Shown here piece by piece: positions 16,815 through 25,237 of a stretch of 64,000 nucleotides of DNA. How positions within the stretch are numbered: position 1 is the first letter of the stretch; each line of letters opens with the position of its first letter. Under the pieces are notes generated by a model. The model ran no database searches. It had not been told where the DNA came from and worked only from the letters and a program-made list of their open reading frames with translations. This DNA comes from Paenibacillus sp. FJAT-29882 (GTDB lineage Bacteria; Bacillota; Bacilli; Bacillales; DSM-1321): assembly GCF_001510645.1 (NCBI RefSeq), contig NZ_LMVB01000002.1, forward strand, positions 617,421-681,420, in the 5' to 3' direction. A program made the position numbers and the translations under genes.

Positions 16815-18989
16815 TTAATGTTGAGTTACTAAATTCCCCTGTTTCATCTCAAGTTCTTCATTTATTTTTACTACGTATTGATCATAGTCAGGTTGCTCTT
16901 CTTCAAGTAATTGCAGCATGTATTTACCAATCACTTCTTCAGCTTGTTTTAAATCGATACTTTGTCCATTTTCAAACGCACTTTCTCGTTTTCCATTCAT
17001 AATTGTCTTTTTAGCTTTGTTTAACCAAGGATACATTGTTTGTACGACGGAACTATTCGATAAGAAATAAGTTGCTGTATTTCCTCCAAGTAATGTAATT
17101 TGCTCTGAAATTTCATTACTATTTAACCAATTCAAAAATTCAATACTTTCATTTAGTTTGTTCGTATTTTTTGTAATTCCTAAAATACCTCCACCTAATA
17201 AAGGAGTATCTCCTGGTACATTTGCAATACCAATTGAATCTTTAATATTACTTTGGGACACAACGGATAAGTGGTTCATAAATCCAATGACCATTGCCGA
17301 TTTTCCGTCTACAAAGGATTTTACTTCTTCTCCCCACCAATTCGTATCCACTACGTTTGAATTCCGATAACTTTCATATAGAAGTTTCATCGCATCTTTC
17401 GCAATACTCTCATCTAGTTTTATTTCTGAATCATTTAATAGTACGCCTTTAAGCGAATAATACCTAAGTAAATACTCAGTAGCTATCGTCCCCACATTCC
17501 CAGTAATCATCGATGTCCCATTTAATTCTTTTACTAAATCAAAATCACTTTCATTTATGAATTTTAGAATTTCATTATACATATTAAAATTCGTTGGGAT
17601 TTTTAATTCTGATTTCGTTTTCTCAAAATATTTCCGTTTCACAATTTCATTTTCAAAAATATCTTTTCGGTAAAATAGCATTTGAATACTAATATCAAAT
17701 GGTAGAGCATAGGTCACGTCATTAATATTCGCATAGTAGTCTTTTAAAAAATACGGGATATTTTCTAACACACGATCCACGTTATGATTTAGGCCTTGTA
17801 AATTCTGATAGATTTTCTGACCGTACCAAGATAGTCCCACAACGTCTAAACGAATAATGTCATAGTTTTTCCATGCTTCATCATCTTTAATAATTTCAAA
17901 AATCTCACTCGTCTTTTTTATTACTAAATTGACATGTATATTTGTGTTTTTTTCAAAGTGTGGGATTATTTTCTTTAAAGCTTTGGTCGTTGGTGATTCA
18001 ATTGTTAAAATGTTCATTTGTGAATCAAATTTACTATAATTCAAATGCTTATTTAAAAAACCAATATTATGATACACTTTTGCATGGCTCTTATTTTTCA
18101 AATGAATATTAAGTATAATTTTCTTGACCACACTTTCACCTAAATAGCCATAATCCTGAAAATAATAGAGTATCTCATTGCTATACGTATTTTTGAAGGG
18201 TGCCATCGCAATCATTTTAGGTAAAGGTTTCGATGACCCATAATGATAAGCCTTAAGCAGCTTTACTGCTTTTGATACATTTGTCGTAATGATGAAATCG
18301 AATGACGTATTTTGAATCATATTGAATGCATTTTCATATTCGTGGGCCATATTTGACTGCTCAATCACGATATTTTTATTGTTTACTTGATATAAAAATG
18401 ATGAAATAAAGTCACTTTCATTCGAATATTTAGCTTCATCCGTAAAAACACCAATTGTCTTCTTATTAAAATGATTCAAATAATTTGCCATGTCCACGCC
18501 AACTTGTTTGAAATCAAAAGAGATATACTCTAAGGCATTTTCGACATGACGATTAATAAAAATAATATCGCTTTTATTTATTGTAAGTTGATTATAGTAT
18601 TCATTAGCATCCTCTAAAGATGAAACTGTAATAATTCCTGAAGGTCTCTCTTTGATAATTTCTTTAATAATTTCTACTTCTTTTATTGGGTTATCATACG
18701 TACAATACAAATTCACATGATACCCTCTTGCAGTTGCCTCTTTTAATGCACTCTCGTAAAATGTGACATATTCATCTAAAGCAAGAGTTGGTAAAATCAT
18801 AATAATTGTTTGGCTATCACCTGAACGTAGTAACTTCGCATTTTTGTTGAGATTATAACCTAATTTTTCTGCTGCTCTCAGAACAAGCTCCATCTTTTTA
18901 GAGCTAACATTCCCTTTGCCATTCAACACATTGGAAACAGTCCCGTGTGAGACACCAGCTGCTTTCGCAATATCTAAAATTGTTACCAT
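16815..18989 (-). CDS. LacI-family regulator fused to an ABC-type solute-binding domain
   Basis: About 724 residues with an unusual three-part layout. Residues 1-50 are a LacI helix-turn-helix (MVTILDIAKAAGVSHGTVSN, then NGKGNVSS). Residues about 55-325 resemble the LacI/periplasmic-binding ligand domain (TIIMILPTLALDEYVTFYE; PSGIITVSSLEDANEYY). From about residue 335 a second domain looks like an extracellular sugar-type binding protein (family 1), with YALPFDISIQMLFYRKDIFEN, SMITGNVGTIATEYLLRYY and GKSAMVIGFMNHLSVV. No signal peptide or lipobox is present, so the binding domain should act in the cytoplasm as a sensor. It is the last gene of the operon with the importer, GDPD and IMPase, and likely controls it. 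ATG 18989 is chosen; a GTG at 19004 directly abuts the AGGAG and is less likely. Confidence 0.85.
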   Translation of the reverse strand: MVTILDIAKAAGVSHGTVSNVLNGKGNVSSKKMELVLRAAEKLGYNLNKNAKLLRSGDSQTIIMILPTLALDEYVTFYESALKEATARGYHVNLYCTYDNPIKEVEIIKEIIKERPSGIITVSSLEDANEYYNQLTINKSDIIFINRHVENALEYISFDFKQVGVDMANYLNHFNKKTIGVFTDEAKYSNESDFISSFLYQVNNKNIVIEQSNMAHEYENAFNMIQNTSFDFIITTNVSKAVKLLKAYHYGSSKPLPKMIAMAPFKNTYSNEILYYFQDYGYLGESVVKKIILNIHLKNKSHAKVYHNIGFLNKHLNYSKFDSQMNILTIESPTTKALKKIIPHFEKNTNIHVNLVIKKTSEIFEIIKDDEAWKNYDIIRLDVVGLSWYGQKIYQNLQGLNHNVDRVLENIPYFLKDYYANINDVTYALPFDISIQMLFYRKDIFENEIVKRKYFEKTKSELKIPTNFNMYNEILKFINESDFDLVKELNGTSMITGNVGTIATEYLLRYYSLKGVLLNDSEIKLDESIAKDAMKLLYESYRNSNVVDTNWWGEEVKSFVDGKSAMVIGFMNHLSVVSQSNIKDSIGIANVPGDTPLLGGGILGITKNTNKLNESIEFLNWLNSNEISEQITLLGGNTATYFLSNSSVVQTMYPWLNKAKKTIMNGKRESAFENGQSIDLKQAEEVIGKYMLQLLEEEQPDYDQYVVKINEELEMKQGNLVTQH

Positions 18990-19086
18990 CCTGTTTTGTT
19001 TCACTCCTAAAAGAACAATAAAGTTCTTCCAATTTTAACAAAGATCCTTATTTCATTAGTCATTTTCAATAAAACTCTACATAAAA

Positions 19087-19869
19087 TTAACAATTCCAGC
19101 CTTTTAGAATATTTATAAGATCATCATAGGCCCCTTTATTGGATAGAACCCAATCGCCACGATCTAAATAATGTAATTTTCGACCATCAAAGTGAGAAGT
19201 TTTCAAACCTAATTCTTTTGCAAAGACAAGTTGGGCCGCTAAATCCCAAGGTCCAGATTTTGACGTAGCAAATGCAACAAACTTACCGGTAATGACATGA
19301 ATACTATCAATGCCTCCACAGCCAAAGTAACGAATATCAAAGGATTCCTCAGCCAACCGTCCAAAGCACTCCTTCCCAGCCCACTCTCTGACATCTGCTG
19401 AAATCAGCCCTTCTTGTAAAGTAACCTCTTCTTGAATCGGTAATTTGTTACCATTAACAAACGCCCCTTTATTTTCAATGGCATAATATAAATCGTCATT
19501 CATCACATCAAAAATATAACCTAACTTACCGATATCATTTTCATAGTAAGCAATTAAAATACAAAAATGGTCTTGTTGTTTCACAAAGTTTGCGGTACCA
19601 TCAATCGGATCAATGATCCAAATATGCTCTCTTTTATCACTTATTTTTAATTCTGGAGATTCTTCCCCAACAATTATGTGTGCCGGATATGTTCCCTTAA
19701 TTTTTTGAACAAGAAAATCTTGAACCTTTTTATCGATATTCGTCACTAGATCTTTTCGATTTAATTTTGTTTCAATTGTTAATTCTTCTGAAAAAGAACC
19801 TTTAATAATTGGAACAATTTCGTTTAACCATTCTACAATTTGAGTATGAATGATTTGTAAGTTCTCCAT
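19087..19869 (-). CDS. Inositol monophosphatase family protein
   Basis: A 260-residue Mg-dependent phosphatase. Metal ligands are visible as GEE (residues 68-70), WIIDPIDGTANF (Asp 87 and Asp 90) and GPWDLAA (near residue 209). The family hydrolyses inositol phosphates, fructose-1,6-bisphosphate or 3'-phosphoadenosine compounds. Here it follows a glycerophosphodiester phosphodiesterase gene by 37 bases and belongs to the same importer operon. Removal of phosphate from a product such as inositol phosphate is therefore plausible. ATG 19869 has a GAGGAG site. Exact substrate is unknown. Confidence 0.88.
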   Translation of the reverse strand: MENLQIIHTQIVEWLNEIVPIIKGSFSEELTIETKLNRKDLVTNIDKKVQDFLVQKIKGTYPAHIIVGEESPELKISDKREHIWIIDPIDGTANFVKQQDHFCILIAYYENDIGKLGYIFDVMNDDLYYAIENKGAFVNGNKLPIQEEVTLQEGLISADVREWAGKECFGRLAEESFDIRYFGCGGIDSIHVITGKFVAFATSKSGPWDLAAQLVFAKELGLKTSHFDGRKLHYLDRGDWVLSNKGAYDDLINILKGWNC

Positions 19870-19906
19870 ATTTTCTCCTCTTTTCCTATGCTTAAAAAGC
19901 TTACTA

Positions 19907-20737
19907 TTATTTAGTAAACTTAAGCTTTTGTCTATAGTTATTTAAATGGTTTGGCCAATCTGTTTGGATAATGTCTGCACCTTTTTCTATAAGCTTTTGC
20001 CAACCGTGTTCTGGGCCTTTTATAATTGAAGCATCATCATCAAATTTTGCAAATAAAATGATTTCCTCATCAAGTTTAATCGCATTGATCCATATGAATA
20101 AACCTTTATCTTTGATGCTTTTAATCGTTTCATCCTGGAAGAATGGACTTTTCACATCCTCTGCAATGATCTCCATGGCAACAAGGTTAATATTTTGATA
20201 GGCTTCAGCCTCTTCGATTTCTGGCAACTTTTTAATGATTGGCATATATGAATATTTCACCGGATGGGCATTCAAAATGTCCAAATAGCTCTTTTTAACT
20301 GGTGATTTTAAGAGAATTTGATCTTCCATGTCAAATTGATCAAGAAAAGGTAGGAGTGTATCCCAATATTCCCAGGAACGATCAAGATTGATAAGAATGT
20401 TTCCTTTAATTGTATTCAATACATTTTCTAATTTCTCAACTTTAAAATTCACACTATGACCAATATTATTTCGATAATTGAGCGTGTCAATTTCGGTTGA
20501 ATCCATCGTTTTTATGTTACGGTCTTGCCCTAAAAGCCTTTTTTCATTCCCGTCATGAAAAATATAAAACTTTCCATCTGTCGAACGAATAAGATCAATT
20601 TCTAGCATATCTGCTTTTGATTGAACGGCCGCATGAAAAGCAGGAATCGTATTTTCAACAATATTCCCCATGCTACTTCCTCGATGGACAGCGATTAAAA
20701 ATGGATGAATTTTCAATTTTTGTTTCATTAAAGTCAT
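19907..20737 (-). CDS. Glycerophosphodiester phosphodiesterase family protein
   Basis: A 276-residue TIM-barrel enzyme. GDPD motifs are present: VAVHRG-type HR pair at residues 18-19 (AVHRGSSMG), ENTIPAF (Glu 29), EIDLIRSTDGKFYIFHD with Glu 47, Asp 49 and His 61. The reaction is cleavage of a glycerophosphodiester into sn-glycerol 3-phosphate and an alcohol. There is no signal peptide, so it acts inside the cell on something brought in by the adjacent ABC importer, whose permease gene ends 13 bases upstream. Bacillus GlpQ proteins are usually secreted; this cytoplasmic form is tied to transport. Confidence 0.88.
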   Translation of the reverse strand: MTLMKQKLKIHPFLIAVHRGSSMGNIVENTIPAFHAAVQSKADMLEIDLIRSTDGKFYIFHDGNEKRLLGQDRNIKTMDSTEIDTLNYRNNIGHSVNFKVEKLENVLNTIKGNILINLDRSWEYWDTLLPFLDQFDMEDQILLKSPVKKSYLDILNAHPVKYSYMPIIKKLPEIEEAEAYQNINLVAMEIIAEDVKSPFFQDETIKSIKDKGLFIWINAIKLDEEIILFAKFDDDASIIKGPEHGWQKLIEKGADIIQTDWPNHLNNYRQKLKFTK

Positions 20738-20749
20738 ATTAAACCTCTT

Positions 20750-22468
20750 TTATAAAATATTTTTCTTCTTACTTCCTCTACCATAAACAAAATAAATAAC
20801 AACTGCAGATATGGCCATTAAAATAACTGAGTACACAAAGTTCATCGCTTTTGCATCGATCGAAGCGGTTGGGTCGGTATTATTCCGAATCACAATACCA
20901 AGCGGTTGATAAAATGGATGATATAAAAAGACTGTTAAATCATAATCTGCTAATTGGCTATTAAAGTTTAATGCGAGTATTGCTAACGTTGTCGGTAAAA
21001 CGATTGGTAGGATGACTCTAACGAAGGTATAGAATGAACCTGCACCTAGATTTTTTGCTGCATCCTCGAGCGAGCTATCGAATGAATAGTAGGCTGCTTT
21101 TAGGATCCTCAAGGTAAATGGGATTTTTTCAATCACATAAGCGATCAACAATAAGCTTAATGTCCCTGTTAGAACAATATTTCCTAAAATGGGCATCGGT
21201 TTATCGTAGGTGATAATTAAACCTAAAGCCATTAATATACCTGGGATTAACCAAGGTATATGGAATGAATACTCTAACGAAGTTGTTAATTTATTGTTAT
21301 ATTTGTGGATAATTCGTGCGATACATAACATGGCAGCTACAACAATAATTGCCGTTAGCCCAGAATAAATGATACTAATCACGAATGGTTCATATGATGA
21401 AGCATCTGTTAGAATCTTGATGTAATTATCTAATGTAAAGTGCTCCCATGAAAGTGTGCCCGTACTGATGCTATACGTATCGGTAAATGAGAAAATAATG
21501 ACAGCCATTATTGGCAGCACATAGATGGCAAATAGAACATAGGCAAATAAGTGAACAATAAAGTTGGCAGCCTTATTTTCAATTTTTTGCTTCTCAATTT
21601 TTGTTTTTACTTTTGAAACTGACATATAAAAGCCTTTTTTCTCAGCTCTCGTAATAAAGTAAAGTAACGCGATTTGTGAAATACCTAAAAATATGGCTAA
21701 CAATGCGGCAAGATCTCTTGAACTCATACTATTAGCAAACGTTAGAATCATTGGGCTAATTGTTTGAAAGTCTTTCCCTCCTACAATTAACGGAGCAGAC
21801 ATCGCACCGAGTCCTGAGGCAAATAACAATACGGATAATGTCGTTAATACAGGTCTTAACACAGGTACGACAACTTTGATGAGAATTTGCCAAGGTGAAG
21901 CCCCCATATTTTTGGCTGCTTCAACAGTTTGATAATCAATGCTTTTAATTGCATTCGATAGAAAAATGATATGATTCGTCGTACAAGCAAAGGTCATGAC
22001 AAACACAACTGCTGGGTAACCGACAAACCAATCCGGATTCATCGTCGGAAAGATTTTCACTAATAATGTCGTTAAAAATCCTGAATTCCCATAGATAAAC
22101 TGATAGCCCGATACTAAGATAAGTCCGCCGTAGATCATCGTCGTAAAATAACCAAGTCTCAAGATTTTTGCTCCTTTGATGGCAAAGTAATCTGTGACTA
22201 AAACTAAGAAAACTCCGGTAATGTTTACAGTGATGACGAGTGTTATCCCTAAAATAAAGCTATTCAGTAAACTGTTCATCGCTCTTTTAGATGATAACAA
22301 TTTTTGAAAAGGCTCTAATGAAAAGGCTCCATCTGCAAAAAATGTCGTATAAAGAATATTTACATTTGGGAGAACAAGAAATGCCGCAATAAACCATGTG
22401 AGGATAATTCCAACAAGCCAAAGATAGATTTTATTATGAACATGAATGTTTATAAATTTCTTCATCAT
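20750..22468 (-). CDS. ABC transporter permease, two fused membrane domains (Fe3+/phosphonate-type)
   Basis: A 572-residue protein made of two permease halves of about six spans each, joined near residue 285. Each half has an ATPase-contact loop: VEAAKNMGASPWQILIKVVVP in the first and EDAAKNLGAGSFYTFVRVILP in the second. Fused permeases of this kind occur in Fe3+ (FbpB/SfuB) and 2-aminoethylphosphonate importers. With GDPD and IMPase downstream, an organophosphate is more likely than iron. It is preceded by the ATPase gene with seven bases between. Confidence 0.88.
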   Translation of the reverse strand: MMKKFINIHVHNKIYLWLVGIILTWFIAAFLVLPNVNILYTTFFADGAFSLEPFQKLLSSKRAMNSLLNSFILGITLVITVNITGVFLVLVTDYFAIKGAKILRLGYFTTMIYGGLILVSGYQFIYGNSGFLTTLLVKIFPTMNPDWFVGYPAVVFVMTFACTTNHIIFLSNAIKSIDYQTVEAAKNMGASPWQILIKVVVPVLRPVLTTLSVLLFASGLGAMSAPLIVGGKDFQTISPMILTFANSMSSRDLAALLAIFLGISQIALLYFITRAEKKGFYMSVSKVKTKIEKQKIENKAANFIVHLFAYVLFAIYVLPIMAVIIFSFTDTYSISTGTLSWEHFTLDNYIKILTDASSYEPFVISIIYSGLTAIIVVAAMLCIARIIHKYNNKLTTSLEYSFHIPWLIPGILMALGLIITYDKPMPILGNIVLTGTLSLLLIAYVIEKIPFTLRILKAAYYSFDSSLEDAAKNLGAGSFYTFVRVILPIVLPTTLAILALNFNSQLADYDLTVFLYHPFYQPLGIVIRNNTDPTASIDAKAMNFVYSVILMAISAVVIYFVYGRGSKKKNIL

Positions 22469-22475
22469 GATTCTC

Positions 22476-23489
22476 CTAGTATTGAAGTATGTCTTTGGGA
22501 TTAATAAATAATGTCACATCGTCGCCCTCTAAATATTGGACATTTCCATCTTCTTTTTCGATATTTGCAAGATAAGTTCCCATAACTTCATATTTATATT
22601 GAGAGTATGTGCCATAGAATTCTTTCGACATAACCTTTGCCTGAAGTGCAACGGAATGTTGATCACCTTCTAATACTTTCGTTTTTATCTTTTCTGTTCG
22701 AATATAATATTTCTTAGCAGGATCTACTTTCATATTCGTTTTTCTGGAGATTTCTTCGATTATTTCCTGACTAATTACATTGGCATCACCAATAAAATTA
22801 CAGACAAACTCTGTTTTTGATTGATTGTAAATTTCCTCTGGTGTACCTACATGTTCAACAACACCGTTATTAAAAACCGCTACTCGATCTGACAATGTTA
22901 AGGCCTCTTCTTGGTCGTGTGTCACATAAACCGTTGTAATCCCTTGTTCAAGTTGCAATTTTTTTAGTTCTTTTCGTAATTGTTTGCGAAGCTTTGCATC
23001 TAAGTTTGATAATGGTTCATCTAACACGATGATCTTAGGAGCAAGTGCTAATGCCCGTGCAATCGCCACACGTTGTTGCTGTCCACCTGATAATGCTGAG
23101 ACATTTTTTATAAGTTGCTCATCCGTTAAATCGACAACCTGTGCTATTTCTTCAACGCGCTTTTTGATCTCTTCTTGTTTATTTTTTTGAACTTTTAACC
23201 CGAAGGCAATATTTTCATACACAGTCATTGTAGGGAATAAAGCATAGCTTTGAAATACCATACCAATTTTCCTTTTTTCAATGGGCGTATTTGTCAGATT
23301 TTCTCCATCGACAATGATCTTCCCATTGGTCGGTGTAATAAATCCTACTAACGTTCTTAAAGTCGTTGTTTTCCCACAACCAGATGGTCCTAAAAATGTG
23401 AAAAATTCTCCTTCTTTTATATTTAAATTTAAGTTTTGTATCGCAACAAAATCACCAAATTTTACTTGTATATCTTGAAACGTAATCAA
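22476..23489 (-). CDS. ABC transporter ATP-binding protein (PotA/FbpC/UgpC-type)
   Basis: A 337-residue ATPase with Walker A (GPSGCGKTT), Q-loop (VFQSYALFP), signature (LSGGQQQR) and Walker B (IIVLDEPLSNLD). A C-terminal TOBE-like domain follows (about residues 240-335), as in MalK/UgpC/FbpC-type importers. It starts at TTG 23489 with GGAGG seven bases upstream. It works with the fused permease and the binding lipoprotein of this operon. The C-terminal domain may take regulatory input. Confidence 0.9.
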   Translation of the reverse strand: MITFQDIQVKFGDFVAIQNLNLNIKEGEFFTFLGPSGCGKTTTLRTLVGFITPTNGKIIVDGENLTNTPIEKRKIGMVFQSYALFPTMTVYENIAFGLKVQKNKQEEIKKRVEEIAQVVDLTDEQLIKNVSALSGGQQQRVAIARALALAPKIIVLDEPLSNLDAKLRKQLRKELKKLQLEQGITTVYVTHDQEEALTLSDRVAVFNNGVVEHVGTPEEIYNQSKTEFVCNFIGDANVISQEIIEEISRKTNMKVDPAKKYYIRTEKIKTKVLEGDQHSVALQAKVMSKEFYGTYSQYKYEVMGTYLANIEKEDGNVQYLEGDDVTLFINPKDILQY

Positions 23490-23595
23490 GTGATATCCTC
23501 CTTCTCAATGAAAACCGCCAAATCCTTTATGGTTCGACGATTTATAAGGTTTTCTTAATAAGAGTTAAGAAAAGTTTGATAACTTTTAGCTGTCC

Positions 23596-23628
23596 CGCCT
23601 TGATTAGCCCTTTTGGTTAATCAAGGCG
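23596..23628. terminator. Hairpin between binding-protein and ATPase genes
   Basis: Perfect 11-bp arms CGCCTTGATTA (23596-23606) and TAATCAAGGCG (23618-23628). No T-run on the minus strand. Such hairpins after a binding-protein gene often protect that part of the message, giving more binding protein than membrane subunits. Confidence 0.6.
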
Positions 23629-23643
23629 CTTTCGCTTTTCTAA

Positions 23644-24726
23644 TTAGAAAATTTCTAATTCAATTTTTTCCACCCAATCGTCAATATGTTCAGCAATGAA
23701 CGTGTAATCCATTTTTTGAATCGTTGTGATTTCACCAATTTGTTTCATTTTGTCTGATGCTTTTTCAACTGCTTTTGTATTTACAGGTAAAGAGCCAAAT
23801 TGTTCAGCCCAAGCACCTTGAACTTCTGCACTACCAAACCAGTTAATAAATTCTTCTGCTACAGCCGTATCTTGGTCTTTCCCTTTATTAATGATTCCGA
23901 CTTGCTCAACTGTAGTTGGTACACCAACTTCTGGTGACACGATACCTGCTTCAAATCCAAATTCCTCTTCGATACCAGGTAATCCGCTTGAATACGTGAA
24001 TGAAATTGGTACTTTTCCTGATGCAAGATTTGCGTTAGCATCTTCACCTTCTGGCGTTTTATATCCATTGTCAAAGAATACTCCAATTTCCTTCCAACCT
24101 TCTTCAGATATACCTAAGTCACCATTTTTATCTACATGTCTCATTAACATTCCGTAGATAACAGAGCGATTTGTGCCTCCTCCTAAATTAGCTGGAACAT
24201 GGTATTTCCCTTTAAATTCTTCATTTTCAATTAAGTCTGTCCAATCTTTAGGAGCTGTTTCTTCTGTATACACATCTTTGTTATAAATCATAAAAATTCG
24301 TTGTTCTACTAGTGGATGATAGAAGTTATCTTTATCGCTTGAACCTTTTGGTGTTTCGGCAGTCCATTCTGGCTCAAACGGAACAAGTAAGTCATTTGTT
24401 TTTAATGTTTCAAAGTTCATTTGATTTAGCCCAAACACAACATCTGCTAAAGGATTGTTCTTTTCTGAAACTAAACGGTTTAAAAGATCTCCACCGCCTG
24501 CTTCTACAATTTTAAGTTCAAAGCCTGATTCAGCAGCTTTTTTAGTTAACCAATCTCCACGTCCATCAGATACAGAGTTTGAATAAACAACAAGAGATTT
24601 CTTTTCATCTTTTGTGTCTGTTGCTGTATCTTTTTTTGTTGAATCATTACTCATACAACCTGCTAAGATACTAGCGACCAACATGAATGCTATTACGAGT
24701 AGAAGCGGTTTTTTTACTTTCATCAT
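23644..24726 (-). CDS. ABC transporter substrate-binding lipoprotein (Fe3+/phosphonate-type, family 1)
   Basis: About 360 residues from ATG 24726. The signal peptide (KKPLLLVIAFMLVASILAGC) ends in a lipobox, with the lipidated Cys near residue 24. Mature sequence has KSLVVYSNSVSDGRGDWLTKK and PLADVVFGLNQMNFE, as in ferric-ion and aminoethylphosphonate binding proteins. No paired-tyrosine iron-binding motif stands out. It is the first gene of the operon; a hairpin after it may raise its relative expression. The start was chosen for the AAGGAG site; the in-frame ATG at 24774 has no site. Confidence 0.88.
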   Translation of the reverse strand: MMKVKKPLLLVIAFMLVASILAGCMSNDSTKKDTATDTKDEKKSLVVYSNSVSDGRGDWLTKKAAESGFELKIVEAGGGDLLNRLVSEKNNPLADVVFGLNQMNFETLKTNDLLVPFEPEWTAETPKGSSDKDNFYHPLVEQRIFMIYNKDVYTEETAPKDWTDLIENEEFKGKYHVPANLGGGTNRSVIYGMLMRHVDKNGDLGISEEGWKEIGVFFDNGYKTPEGEDANANLASGKVPISFTYSSGLPGIEEEFGFEAGIVSPEVGVPTTVEQVGIINKGKDQDTAVAEEFINWFGSAEVQGAWAEQFGSLPVNTKAVEKASDKMKQIGEITTIQKMDYTFIAEHIDDWVEKIELEIF

Positions 24727-24868
24727 TTTTCTCCTTTTTGTAAGTTTAAGTTTTTTATCAAAAAATTCTGTCATAAGAGAACATTCTTTATTTCATTAAA
24801 TACTTTTTGTCGTGATTACTACCGCTCCTTTCTTTTTTTTGGAACGTGTCAATTTTTATTACAAGGTT

Positions 24869-24897
24869 ATTATATAAGCTGATTTTTTATAAAACAA
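24869..24897 (-). promoter_or_regulatory. Sigma-A promoter of the importer/GDPD/IMPase operon
   Basis: TTGTTT (24897-24892), 17-base spacer, TATAAT (24874-24869) on the minus strand, about 140 bases before the binding-protein start. Confidence 0.65.
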
Positions 24898-24939
24898 TGC
24901 AATTTACTTAGTCTTAAAAAAGATTCACACAAGCTTTAC

Positions 24940-24951
24940 ATTGTTTACAAT
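24940..24951. promoter_or_regulatory. Small palindrome upstream of the operon promoter (candidate operator)
   Basis: ATTGT and ACAAT face each other across two bases, centred about 50 bases upstream of the -35 box. It could be a regulator site, perhaps for the LacI-type fusion of the operon, but a short AT-rich palindrome may also arise by chance. Confidence 0.25.
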
Positions 24952-25237
24952 TCTAGTGAAATATAGGGATTTCAAATAAATTGACGCATTCAAAAGATAG
25001 GTATTGGAATGTGCAAAAATAAGTGTTTAGGACAATTATTAAAAGTGTAAAAGAATCCTATTTTTTACTTTTATTTATTCAACTTTATCTTTTAAACCGT
25101 CATGCAATATAAGCTTAGATTTTATAAACTAATTATGAAATGGACTCCTAATACATATGGTTTAACTAAGATTAGAAATGAGCAAGTACTCTTTTCAGAC
25201 TTTTGTATGAATCCGCTAGTATTTAGGAGGGAATTCA

